Part shown: piece after piece, positions 44,181 to 52,718 of the stretch | Layout of the letters: each line of letters starts with the position of its first letter | Position numbering within the stretch: position 1 is the stretch's first letter | Assembly: GCA_028224375.1 (NCBI GenBank) | Contig: JAOIVW010000001.1 | Coordinates: 165,973 to 229,972 of the forward strand | Origin: Hellea sp. | GTDB taxonomy: Bacteria; Pseudomonadota; Alphaproteobacteria; Caulobacterales; Maricaulaceae | Direction of reading: 5' to 3' | Length of the DNA stretch: 64,000 nucleotides | Notes under the pieces: generated by a model | What the model was told of the DNA's origin: nothing | Database searches by the model: none | What the model saw: only the letters and a program-made list of their open reading frames with translations | Position numbers and translations under genes: made by a program

Positions 44181-45577
44181 ACTAGACCTTCTCGCTTTTC
44201 CTGCTCCCATCTACGCCGTTCGCGTAAGATGAGTAAAGCCACTATTATCCAAACGACAATCAGCACGAAGTTGATTATCAAGAAATTCTTTACACTAAGA
44301 TTCGAGAATCGTGTGCAGGAAATAACAGTTGCAGCCGCCAGGGCATCTGCAAGCCGAACACATATCGTATCAACGGCTGTTTTGGCTTTATACAAAGCGG
44401 CTTTGGGCACAGGCAGCCAGAGAATGTTACGCGCTGTATTTGCGACGGAGTGATTGGTCGCGTTTTCGGCTGTCTTTGCGGCGGTAAAGGTCGTGAGATT
44501 GCTTGCGGCGCCCATAGCGCCTGTTGAGGCGAGAGACACAACGGGCGGCACAAGAAGAATACCCGCGAGGCCTCCAAACTTTAAGAGCCGGGAGACGACG
44601 AAGGCTTGTAGTAATAAACCTAGGAAGTTGACCCAAAAATATATCTTAGAATAGAATTGGGTGGTTTCCCGGCCCACAAAAGCCTCCACTTCTTTGGGTG
44701 TAAGTCCTGACACATCCATCTGCGCAATATTGTCTTGCACCGCTGCAAACAGGATATTCTCACCATTCGTAACAATCCAATTGAGCATAAAAATGAACAA
44801 TGCGATTAAGAGGATGTAGCGGTTTCCCGTGATGATCCGCCATGCGCTTCTTGGATCTTCCGGGGGGGCTTTAAGATTTTCGCCGCTTGCTACATCTTTG
44901 GCGTACTCTTCTTTGTCGACATGCCACAATAGCCAAGTTGCGAGTGCGAGGGGTATTGGCGCAAAAAAGAGCATGGCGTAATTATCTAAATTAGCCGTAT
45001 CGATCATGAAATTGGTGAGGATGCTGCCAAGGATGGCCCCCAAAGCGGCTCCAATCGCAATCAAAGGGAAAAGGCGTTTTCCGGCTTCGTCGTCATATAG
45101 ATCTGCCGCGAAAGCCCAAAATTGGGCGACCACCATGACCGAAAAAATTCCGATCCACACATAAAAGCCCACACCGACATAGGGAATGTTTTCATTAAGC
45201 AATCCGGGAGAAACGAAATAGAAAATTGGAAAGGTGATGACAAAAAACAAATTGACGCAAAGGAGCAATTTGCCGCGCGGTAGTAGATCATAAAGCTTGG
45301 TGTAGAAGGGGAGCAACCCAACCAGAACAATAGATTGTAGGAAACCGGACAGGGCCTTTATCTCAAGCTTCGATAAGTCCCCAATAACGGACACGGACAA
45401 CCAACTCTCTCTGACTGGCTTGCCCATAAAATAAGCGGTCAGCATCAAGAAAACGATCAAAAAAAGCTGAAGGGTTAGCTTCACTTCAGAAGGATGAATA
45501 TCGGTAAAGATGGCCAAAGCTCGGGCCGTTCGCCTCGATCCCGTACTGTCTAAATCATCTATGGGTGCGTTGACCAT
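44177..45577 (-). CDS. NTT-like (ATP:ADP antiporter / NTP-NDP exchange family) transporter
   Basis: This 466-residue protein has about twelve hydrophobic segments: opening LQLFLIVFLMLTAYFMGKPVRESWL, then GFYVWIGIFSVMVVAQFWAFAADLYDDEAGKRLFPLIAIGAALGAILGSIL. The C-terminal TAENATNHSVANTARNILWLPVPKAALYKAKTAVDTICVRLADALAAA is the pattern seen in the bacterial branch annotated as NTP/NDP exchange transporters, distant from the proven rickettsial and plastid ATP/ADP translocases. Transport of nucleotide is therefore probable but unproven; an MFS carrier for another solute is the alternative. It is first in the operon with three secreted proteins. Confidence 0.7.
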   Translation of the reverse strand: MVNAPIDDLDSTGSRRTARALAIFTDIHPSEVKLTLQLFLIVFLMLTAYFMGKPVRESWLSVSVIGDLSKLEIKALSGFLQSIVLVGLLPFYTKLYDLLPRGKLLLCVNLFFVITFPIFYFVSPGLLNENIPYVGVGFYVWIGIFSVMVVAQFWAFAADLYDDEAGKRLFPLIAIGAALGAILGSILTNFMIDTANLDNYAMLFFAPIPLALATWLLWHVDKEEYAKDVASGENLKAPPEDPRSAWRIITGNRYILLIALFIFMLNWIVTNGENILFAAVQDNIAQMDVSGLTPKEVEAFVGRETTQFYSKIYFWVNFLGLLLQAFVVSRLLKFGGLAGILLVPPVVSLASTGAMGAASNLTTFTAAKTAENATNHSVANTARNILWLPVPKAALYKAKTAVDTICVRLADALAAATVISCTRFSNLSVKNFLIINFVLIVVWIIVALLILRERRRWEQEKREGLV

Positions 45578-45942
45578 TCGTCATCATGCAATTGTTTGAG
45601 AAGGCAATCTATTAAAAAATTCGTGTTAATCGCATGATAAAACCGTGTTGAAATCGATAGGGTTCGTGTTGGTATTGGCCGCCTCTTACTTACCTTTAAA
45701 CAACGCCCCAAAAACAATATGCACCTCGGAGACTTGATGCTGCGCCTGAATGCCCTGTGCTTGGACGTGTTAAAGGCCATAAGTTTCCTTGATAGATAGA
45801 AATACCTCCTAGATGTTACTGGACATAGGGGTGAGAATACATGCATTGATATATCAAGAGAATTCATCACAATTTTCCGACGGATAAAATTCCCTCATGA
45901 ATTGAGATGAATAAAGTTGCCGCCAAAATATAAAAGATTGGG
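45578..45942. promoter_or_regulatory. Divergent intergenic region with a perfect palindrome
   Basis: This 365-base gap separates the NTT-like operon from the Mla-type operon. TTGATATATCAA (45846-45857) is a perfect 12-base palindrome about 85 bases before the permease start, and CTCA-TGAAT-TGAG (45893-45905) lies closer. No gene is seen in the gap. Confidence 0.35.
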
Positions 45943-47067
45943 ATGATGGAAGCTGGAACCACTATTGTCGGAAATATCCTTCATGTCGTTCTGCCTGACA
46001 GCCAGTTTTCCAACTCATTTGACGCCGCCGCGCTGAAAGCTGATGCCGTTCAGTTAATCGACGCGAATGAAATTAAAGGCGTAAAATATTTCCTGGCCGA
46101 TGGTGCGGCTTGGAACAGTCAGAGCTTAGCTGTCATTAACGGCATATCTAAAATTGCCACCAAAAAGGGCGTTCAATCTGATCTATCAGAAATGCCTCTA
46201 GGGGTTTCTAAGATTCTTGCGCTGTCAAAAAGCGCGGCAAGCGACGTGGCGACAAAGTCGGGACCTTCCTCTTTCAATTTATTTGAGGCGCTTGGCGAAC
46301 AAGTCATTGAAGCCTGGAGGGACGTAAAAGAAACGTCGTCTTTCCTTGTAGACGCCTCACGCTCTTTTGGGAGGCTTTTTACGGGCAAAGCTCAATATCA
46401 ACGCAGTGACCTCTCTCTCTTCATTCAAGCCACAGGCCCCCAAGCGCTAATCATCGTCGGTGTTGTCAATTTACTTCTAGGGGTGATTTTGGCTTTTATG
46501 GGCGCTGTTCAGCTTAAGCTTTTCGGGGCGGAAATTTTTGTCGCGGACCTTGTCGCCTTCGGTCATACGCGCGAAATTGCGCCCATGATGACAGCGATTG
46601 TTATCGCGGGCCGTACGGGTGCGGCCTATGCCGCTCAGCTCGGGACGATGCAAGTCAATGAGGAAATTGACGCGTTAAAGACATTCGGTTTCTCGCCTAT
46701 GGATTTTCTCGTACTTCCGCGAATGCTGGCGCTAGCTCTAATGATGCCGCTCTTAGTTTTATATGCAGATGCCCTCGGCATTTTTGGAGGCTATTTGATT
46801 GGTGTTTACACGTTAGATTTTGGCCACATGCAATATATCGTTCAAACGCAAAACTCGATTGACCTAACAGACATTCTCTACGGCGTATTTAAAGGTCTTG
46901 TTTTCGGAATTCTTGTTGCGGTTATCGGATGTAAAGAGGGCCTCTCAAGCGGCAGAGACGCCTCTGCCGTGGGCGACGCGGCGACCAAGGCTGTGGTCAA
47001 TGGGATATTAGCTATCATCGTTGCGACCGCAATCTTCTCCGTATTAGCAACGGCGCTGGGTATATAG
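45943..47067 (+). CDS. MlaE-type ABC transporter permease with STAS-like N-terminus
   Basis: ATG ATG at 45943 gives 374 residues. The first 120 residues form a STAS-like domain (FDAAALKADAVQLIDANEIKGVKYFLADGAAWNSQSLAVI), as in fused MlaB-MlaE proteins. The permease part has GPQALIIVGVVNLLLGVILAFMGAVQLKLFGAEIFVADLVAFGHTREIAPMMTAIVIAGRTGAAYAAQLGTMQVNEEIDALKTFGFSPMDFLVLPRMLAL, the strongly conserved MlaE core. In the family it moves phospholipid or another lipid between the inner and outer membranes. The ATPase follows two bases later. Confidence 0.93.
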   Translation: MMEAGTTIVGNILHVVLPDSQFSNSFDAAALKADAVQLIDANEIKGVKYFLADGAAWNSQSLAVINGISKIATKKGVQSDLSEMPLGVSKILALSKSAASDVATKSGPSSFNLFEALGEQVIEAWRDVKETSSFLVDASRSFGRLFTGKAQYQRSDLSLFIQATGPQALIIVGVVNLLLGVILAFMGAVQLKLFGAEIFVADLVAFGHTREIAPMMTAIVIAGRTGAAYAAQLGTMQVNEEIDALKTFGFSPMDFLVLPRMLALALMMPLLVLYADALGIFGGYLIGVYTLDFGHMQYIVQTQNSIDLTDILYGVFKGLVFGILVAVIGCKEGLSSGRDASAVGDAATKAVVNGILAIIVATAIFSVLATALGI

Positions 47068-47069
47068 AG

Positions 47070-47834
47070 ATGACGACATCTGATACAGCGATATCCATTC
47101 AAAACATGACCATGGCTTACGGTGATTTCGTTATTCAGCGCGATCTAAATTTTGATATACGCAAGGGCGAGATTTTTATCATAATGGGAGACAGTGGCAG
47201 CGGAAAAAGCACATTGCTCAAACATATGATAGGTTTAAAGCGCCCGTCTTCCGGAACTGTGCTGTATGATGATATGGACTTTTGGGCCGCAAGTGAGTCA
47301 GAGCGCAAACTTGCATCTCGGCGATTTGGCGTCTTGTATCAAAGCGGCGCACTTTGGAGCGTGATGACTTTAGCCGAGAATATCGCTTTGCCCCTCAGGA
47401 CCTATACGGACTATTCGGAGAAAGATATTACAGATATAGTGGCGCTAAAACTGTCATTGGTCGGACTTGCGGGGTTTGAAGGCTTTTATCCGTCAGAGAT
47501 TAGCGGCGGCATGAAGAAACGCGCAGGACTCGCTCGCGCCATGGCGCTTGACCCGGAAATATTGTTCTTTGATGAACCCTCCGCCGGCCTTGACCCGATA
47601 AGCGCTAAACGATTAGATGATCTAATTATCGAACTTCGGGACGGGCTAGGCGCAACGATTGCTATTGTGACACATGAGCTGGCCAGCATATTCGCAATCG
47701 GTGACCGCGGCGTATTTGTAGATGCCGACGCCAAAAAGCAAACAGCGCTTGGCAAGATTGATGATTTGCGTAACGCTCCGCCCAACGCAAAAGTCGCTGA
47801 ATTTCTAAACCGAAGTGCCCCAGGATCAACGTAA
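47070..47834 (+). CDS. MlaF-type ABC transporter ATPase
   Basis: This 254-residue nucleotide-binding subunit has Walker A GDSGSGKST, Q-loop LYQSGALWSVMTLAENIALPL (the MlaF-type Q-S-G-A-L-F/W), signature ISGGMKKRAGLARAMALDPEILFFDEPSAGLDP covering Walker B, and the switch His in IVTHELASIF. It powers the lipid transporter with the adjacent permease and MCE protein. The spacing to both neighbours is 2-12 bases. Confidence 0.95.
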   Translation: MTTSDTAISIQNMTMAYGDFVIQRDLNFDIRKGEIFIIMGDSGSGKSTLLKHMIGLKRPSSGTVLYDDMDFWAASESERKLASRRFGVLYQSGALWSVMTLAENIALPLRTYTDYSEKDITDIVALKLSLVGLAGFEGFYPSEISGGMKKRAGLARAMALDPEILFFDEPSAGLDPISAKRLDDLIIELRDGLGATIAIVTHELASIFAIGDRGVFVDADAKKQTALGKIDDLRNAPPNAKVAEFLNRSAPGST

Positions 47835-47845
47835 GGACCTGAAAG

Positions 47846-48877
47846 ATGAAACGTGCAAATTCTAAGCTTATAGGTGCCTTTGTCTTCGGGTCTATGCTTC
47901 TTTTTTTAGGAGCCGTGCTGCTATTTGGAAGCCGGGATATTTTTAAGAAAAAGAACTGCTTTGTCGCCTATTTTGAACAATCTATAACGGGTTTAACTGT
48001 AGGAGACCCCGTTAAATTTAGAGGTGTCGTGGTTGGGAGTGTCGCCAAAATCGATGGCGTTTACGACCCAAAAACAAGCATTGTCTATCCAAGAGTGATA
48101 TTAGATTTTCATACGGAATCTTTGAAAAACGCCGACTTGGAAGTTGATAGCGACGTATTATTCAGATCCCTTGTAGAAAAAGGTATGCGTGCAAAGTTAA
48201 AAAAAGTCAGTTTTGTTACGGGACAGCTCTTTGTGTCGCTCGACTTTGATCCAAATAGTCCTGCGCGCTATCTGGGTGACGGAACTGATGATTGGCCTGA
48301 AATGCCGACAGTTGATTCTGGCCTAAGCGAAATATTATCAGCTTTGGAAGGGCTGCCACTTGACGAGTTAATACAACAAATCACATCCACATTAACATCG
48401 ATAGATAATGTTGTTTCGAGTGAGGGCATTAAGCGTTCTTCAGACTATTTGCCAACATTGCTTGAAACCGTAAATTCAACTGTGGGATCTATCGGTGCGT
48501 TTACGAGCACCGACCTGCCTCAAACGACAGGTCAACTGCGCACGACACTAGAAACAGGGGATCGTTCAATGTCGACTCTGACAGATAAGCTCGCCAATGA
48601 GACACTAGTAACTCTTGATGATTCTATGACGAAAATCACAAATAAATTAACGCAAGAAACCTTGGTCGAACTCAGTACAACAATGAAATCCTTTGATGCC
48701 GCAATGGGTAAGCTGCAGCTGACACTCGGCACGGCGCAGAGCCGTTTAGACCCTGCGGATCCTCTTACCTATGAGCTCTCCAACACATTGAGAGAAGTCG
48801 CCCGCGCATCAGCGTCATTGAAATCATTTACGGATTATTTGGATACCCACCCTGAAGCCCTAATAAGAGGAAGATGA
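47846..48877 (+). CDS. MlaD/MCE-family substrate-binding protein
   Basis: This 343-residue protein has one N-terminal membrane anchor (KLIGAFVFGSMLLFLGAVLLFG) and an MCE domain at about residues 35-125 (FVAYFEQSITGLTVGDPVKFRGVVVGSVAKIDGVYD). A long helical/coiled C-terminal part follows (TTMKSFDAAMGKLQLTLGTAQSRLDPADPLTYELSNTLREVARASASLKSFTDYLDTHPEALIRGR), as in PqiB/YebT-like and alphaproteobacterial MlaD proteins. It should form the periplasmic hexameric lipid conduit. ATGA overlap with the next gene. Confidence 0.92.
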   Translation: MKRANSKLIGAFVFGSMLLFLGAVLLFGSRDIFKKKNCFVAYFEQSITGLTVGDPVKFRGVVVGSVAKIDGVYDPKTSIVYPRVILDFHTESLKNADLEVDSDVLFRSLVEKGMRAKLKKVSFVTGQLFVSLDFDPNSPARYLGDGTDDWPEMPTVDSGLSEILSALEGLPLDELIQQITSTLTSIDNVVSSEGIKRSSDYLPTLLETVNSTVGSIGAFTSTDLPQTTGQLRTTLETGDRSMSTLTDKLANETLVTLDDSMTKITNKLTQETLVELSTTMKSFDAAMGKLQLTLGTAQSRLDPADPLTYELSNTLREVARASASLKSFTDYLDTHPEALIRGR

Positions 48878-49509
48878 CTATGAGAGTACGATTTTTTAAA
48901 CCCTTATGTGCTAGCCTAGCTCTCACATCTTTCTTAGCGCTAAGCGGCTGTGCTTCGTCACCGGATCCAAGACTTTATGTTTTAGATGGGTCAAGCGCGC
49001 AAAGGGCGCAATCTGCTCTAGGGTCTGATATATCAATATTGGTGTCCCCCGTTGTCCTTCCTGACTATATGAATCGCCCTGAAATCGTCTTCAAATCTGG
49101 TGACAATAGAATTATCGTCAACCAAAATGATAGATGGGCCGGCAGTTTGAAAGATAATGTGACCTCCGTTATTACATCGAACCTTTCCGCCCATTTGAAC
49201 ACGAATGAGTCATTTGATTACTTCGCAAATTTCACAGCAAAACCCGATGTAGCGGTTCGTATTCGCGTTCTCGAATTTGGACGCGTCGATGATTTTACAA
49301 GTGTTTTGAATGTGTCGTGGGAACTGGTCCAAACGGCAACAGGGCAGACCCAATTATTTACGGAAAAATTTACAACACAAATTCAAACGCCTGACTCCAA
49401 AAAGCCAGATTTAACACCAGACACGCAAGCGATGAGCCAGGCTTTGGACCAATTGAGCCTGAAAATATCAGAGCAGATTTTGACCTTAGTAAAGCAAGGC
49501 CGATCCTGA
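48874..49509 (+). CDS. ABC-type transport auxiliary lipoprotein (PqiC-like)
   Basis: This 211-residue lipoprotein has the lipobox LALSGCASSP with the cysteine at about residue 26. The mature part matches the ABC_trans_aux (PqiC/DUF330-like) pattern: PRLYVLDGSSAQ, VVLPDYMNRPEIVFKSGDNRIIVNQNDRWAGSLKDNVTSVITSNLSAHL and a closing helix MSQALDQLSLKISEQIL. Such lipoproteins dock the MCE conduit at the outer membrane. It is the last gene of the operon; its start overlaps the MlaD-type stop by four bases. Confidence 0.88.
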   Translation: MTMRVRFFKPLCASLALTSFLALSGCASSPDPRLYVLDGSSAQRAQSALGSDISILVSPVVLPDYMNRPEIVFKSGDNRIIVNQNDRWAGSLKDNVTSVITSNLSAHLNTNESFDYFANFTAKPDVAVRIRVLEFGRVDDFTSVLNVSWELVQTATGQTQLFTEKFTTQIQTPDSKKPDLTPDTQAMSQALDQLSLKISEQILTLVKQGRS

Positions 49510-49546
49510 TTGGCATTTAACGTAAATTTTATAGAGGTTTGCGGTC

Positions 49547-50962
49547 CTATAGCCTAATGACAGCCAGCTTCTCTTGAGTCATGTCATGCATGGTGTAACC
49601 GATACCGCCGACATTATAGCCTGACTGACGGCGGCCTGCGAATGGCATCCAATCTACCCTAAAGGCCGTGTGATCATTGACCATAACCGCCGCGGCGTCG
49701 AGATCTCTGACAGACTTGATTGCAATATCCAAATGGTTGGTAAAAACCGAGGCTTGGAATGCATAGGGAAGGGCGTTTGATTGCGCGATGGCTTGATCGA
49801 TATCTTCATATCCGTAAACGCAGAGAGCTGGCCCGAAGATTTCTTGGGTTGAGATTTTCGCCTCATGCGAGGGATTAAGGAGAACTGTCGGAGCATATGT
49901 CGTTTCTCCAAGCTTTTTACCGCCGCCCATAATTTCTGCGCCCCCAGCTTTTGCCTCTTCAATCCATTCGGCAACGCGCTTGACTTCATTTGGGCGTATA
50001 AGGGGCCCGCAATCTGTTTGCTCTTTGATGGCATTGCCAACTTTTAGCTTTCCAGCGCCGTCTGCCAGCATTTCAGCAATCGCGCGCGCTTGCTTTTTAG
50101 GCGCAAAGACGCGCTGTACGGAAACGCAGACTTGCCCTGAATGGTAAAACCCGCCCTTTAGCAAGCTTGGAATCATCTTCTCAATGTCAGCGCTCTGTTC
50201 AATAATCACAGGGGCTACGCCGCCATGTTCTAAGGCGAAGCGCGTGCCGGGGGCTAGTTTCGAGCGTAGCATCCAGCCAACTTTGGCAGAGCCGATAAAG
50301 GTAAAAAAGGCGGTCCGGCTATCCGTCACCATTTTTTCAGCCGTCGGAATATCGCAAACGACCATGCGGCACCAATCCTCGGGCAATCCGGCTTCATAAA
50401 GGATATCAACAAAGGCCTTACATGACAAAGGCGTATCGTCAGCCGGTTTCGCAAGTACCGGGCACCCGGCCGCGACGGCCGTCGCGACTTGATGCACAAT
50501 CAAATTAAGCGGATGATTAAAAGCAGACACAGCCACCACAGGACCAATGGGTTCGCGCGTTGTAAAGGCGACGCGCCCTGCGCCGGCTTCTGTTAAATCC
50601 ATTGGAATTTCTTTGCCCGTCAGATGACTAAGCTCTTTGATACACAGACCGACCCCGTCAATTGCGCGCGTGACCTCCACGCGGGCATCCGTCAGCGGTT
50701 TGCCGCCTTCATCTGCGATTTGAAAAGCCAAAGCCTCAAACCGCTCTTCCATCAGCAGAGCTGTTTTTTTGAGAATGTCTATGCGCCTGTAAGACGGCAA
50801 CCAATCTTGGCGATTTTTAAACAGGCTTTGCGCTGCGTCTAAATATTTATCGACTGTTTCCCACGTCACCAGAGGCACGCTGCCGATGACGCTCAGATCG
50901 TAAGGGTTGACGACTTCCAAAACGTCCTGCGATGCACTCGATTTGCCTGAAGTCTTACTCAT
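49547..50962 (-). CDS. NAD(P)-dependent aldehyde dehydrogenase
   Basis: The start is the ATG at 50962 (MSKTSGKSSASQ), whose ATGA overlaps the stop of the upstream TPP enzyme; a GTG three codons earlier is possible. The 471-residue protein has the ALDH fold with FNHPLNLIVHQVATAVAAGCPVLAKPADDTPLSC, the general base Glu in ALEHGGVAPVI (E-H-G-G where E-L-G-G is usual) and the nucleophile Cys in HSGQVCVSVQRVF. It ends MPFAGRRQSGYNVGGIGYTMHDMTQEKLAVIRL. The substrate is unknown; the coupling suggests it oxidises an aldehyde formed or used by the TPP enzyme. Confidence 0.9.
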   Translation of the reverse strand: MSKTSGKSSASQDVLEVVNPYDLSVIGSVPLVTWETVDKYLDAAQSLFKNRQDWLPSYRRIDILKKTALLMEERFEALAFQIADEGGKPLTDARVEVTRAIDGVGLCIKELSHLTGKEIPMDLTEAGAGRVAFTTREPIGPVVAVSAFNHPLNLIVHQVATAVAAGCPVLAKPADDTPLSCKAFVDILYEAGLPEDWCRMVVCDIPTAEKMVTDSRTAFFTFIGSAKVGWMLRSKLAPGTRFALEHGGVAPVIIEQSADIEKMIPSLLKGGFYHSGQVCVSVQRVFAPKKQARAIAEMLADGAGKLKVGNAIKEQTDCGPLIRPNEVKRVAEWIEEAKAGGAEIMGGGKKLGETTYAPTVLLNPSHEAKISTQEIFGPALCVYGYEDIDQAIAQSNALPYAFQASVFTNHLDIAIKSVRDLDAAAVMVNDHTAFRVDWMPFAGRRQSGYNVGGIGYTMHDMTQEKLAVIRL

Positions 50963-52644
50963 ATTAAACACGCCTTTTCCGCCAGTTCATCAATCAAGAC
51001 TTTCTGATTTTCAGAATAATCGACCGGCAGATCAACCAGATGGACGCCTCCGGCTTTAAAGGCTTTTTCAAAGGTCGGTATCAAGTCATCGGCGCTTTCA
51101 ACGCGGTGGCCCGTTGCGCCGTAGCTTTGCGCATATTGCACAAAATGTGGGTTACCAAATTCAAGTCCGTAATCTTGAAATCCAACAGCGGCTTGTTTCC
51201 ACCGTATCATTCCGTAAGATCCGTCATTTAACACAGTCACGACCAGGTTAAGACCCAGCCGTACGGCGGTCTCCAATTCCTGTGAATTCATCATGAAACC
51301 ACCATCGCCGCAAATCGCCATAATGCGCCGCTCAGGATAGAGCATCGCGGCCATCATGGCTGAAGGCAGACCAGCGCCCATCGTCGCAAGCGCATTATCA
51401 AGCAAGACTGTGTTAGGCTGATAGGCTTTGTAATTGCGGGCATACCAAAGTTTATAAATACCGTTATCCAGAGCGATGATGTCTTTATCGCCCATAACCT
51501 TGCGTGTATCGGCCACAAGGCGCTGGGGTATAACAGGAAACCGCGGATCATCAGCGCCTTCGATCAGATGCGACTCTATCTCTTTCCTAACTTTCTCAAA
51601 ATAAGATGTATCGCAATTTACAGGGCCTCCGATTTTATCTTTAAGGCCAGTTATTGACGCCGCTAGGTCGCCCACGACTTCAATTTGGGGAAAATAAACT
51701 TGGTCAACTTGCGCTGATTTATAGTTCACATGAATGACGGTCTTACCGCCTTCTTCCATGAAAAAGGGTGGTTTTTCGACGACGTCATGTCCGACATTGA
51801 TAATCAAATCGGCGCGATCAATAGCGCAGTGAAGATAGTCCCCATCTGATAAAGCTGCCGTCCCCAGACACAGCTCAGAGCGTTCATCAATAACGCCTTT
51901 GCCCATCTGCGTGTTAAAGAAAGGGATGCCTGTGGAATGAACAAAATCGCTTAAGGCTTTGCGGGCATTTTTACGATTAGCTCCGGCGCCAACTAAGATA
52001 AGCGGCATTTTTGCGGCCTTAATTAATGCGGCGGCCTCGCTCAGTACGGTATCGCCGGCTACTGCGTAATGGCGTTCATGTGGCGTCATGACATGAGCTG
52101 TGCAGTCTTCTTCAGCAATATCTTCAGGGAGTTCCAGTAGTACAGCTCCGGGGCGTTCTTCCACAGCCGTGCGGAAGGCTTCGCGCACCAGAGCAGGAAT
52201 TGTATCGCCATGAACAATCTGTTTGCTCATTTTACATATCGGCGCAAATAGCTCGACAATATCAATAATTTGAAATTGCCCTTGCTTTGATTTTTTTATG
52301 GGCTTTTGGCCCGTGAGCATAATTAAAGGCATCCCGCCCAGTTGAGCATAGGCCGCAGGTGTTGCAAGATTTGTCGCGCCCGGACCCAGCGTCGCCATAC
52401 AAACCCCGGCCTTGCCCGTTAGCCTGCCATAGGTTGATGCCATAAAGCCTGCCCCTTGTTCGTGGCGGGTCAGAATGAGTTTAATGTTAGAGGTGCGCAG
52501 AGACTCAACCATATCAAGGTTTTCTTCCCCGGGTACGGCGAAAATATACTCTACACCTTCGGCTTCTAAGGCTTTGACAAATAAATCCGAAGCTTTGACC
52601 GTTGTCTCGCTTTGATTATTGGTTTCACTATTGGTGGCTGTCAT
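50959..52644 (-). CDS. Acetolactate synthase-like thiamine-diphosphate enzyme
   Basis: This 561-residue protein has an ATG behind GAGGAAAA. It shows FAVPGEENLDMVESL and LILTRHEQGAGFMASTYGRLTGKAGVCMATLGPGATNL (Glu activating TPP), and the GDG-N TPP motif ICGDGGFMMNSQELETAVRLGLNLVVTVLNDGSYGMIRWKQ. It is closest to the acetolactate synthase/AlsS type without a regulatory subunit nearby, so a catabolic or specialised carboligase or decarboxylase is possible. It forms a coupled pair with the aldehyde dehydrogenase and lies 74 bases after the GltB-like gene. Confidence 0.87.
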   Translation of the reverse strand: MTATNSETNNQSETTVKASDLFVKALEAEGVEYIFAVPGEENLDMVESLRTSNIKLILTRHEQGAGFMASTYGRLTGKAGVCMATLGPGATNLATPAAYAQLGGMPLIMLTGQKPIKKSKQGQFQIIDIVELFAPICKMSKQIVHGDTIPALVREAFRTAVEERPGAVLLELPEDIAEEDCTAHVMTPHERHYAVAGDTVLSEAAALIKAAKMPLILVGAGANRKNARKALSDFVHSTGIPFFNTQMGKGVIDERSELCLGTAALSDGDYLHCAIDRADLIINVGHDVVEKPPFFMEEGGKTVIHVNYKSAQVDQVYFPQIEVVGDLAASITGLKDKIGGPVNCDTSYFEKVRKEIESHLIEGADDPRFPVIPQRLVADTRKVMGDKDIIALDNGIYKLWYARNYKAYQPNTVLLDNALATMGAGLPSAMMAAMLYPERRIMAICGDGGFMMNSQELETAVRLGLNLVVTVLNDGSYGMIRWKQAAVGFQDYGLEFGNPHFVQYAQSYGATGHRVESADDLIPTFEKAFKAGGVHLVDLPVDYSENQKVLIDELAEKACLI

Positions 52645-52718
52645 AACTTTTCCTCAGTCTTGTGATTTCAAGATCATTTATTATAATAAGCAGAGCGGTC
52701 GGACCGCAAAGCCGTATA

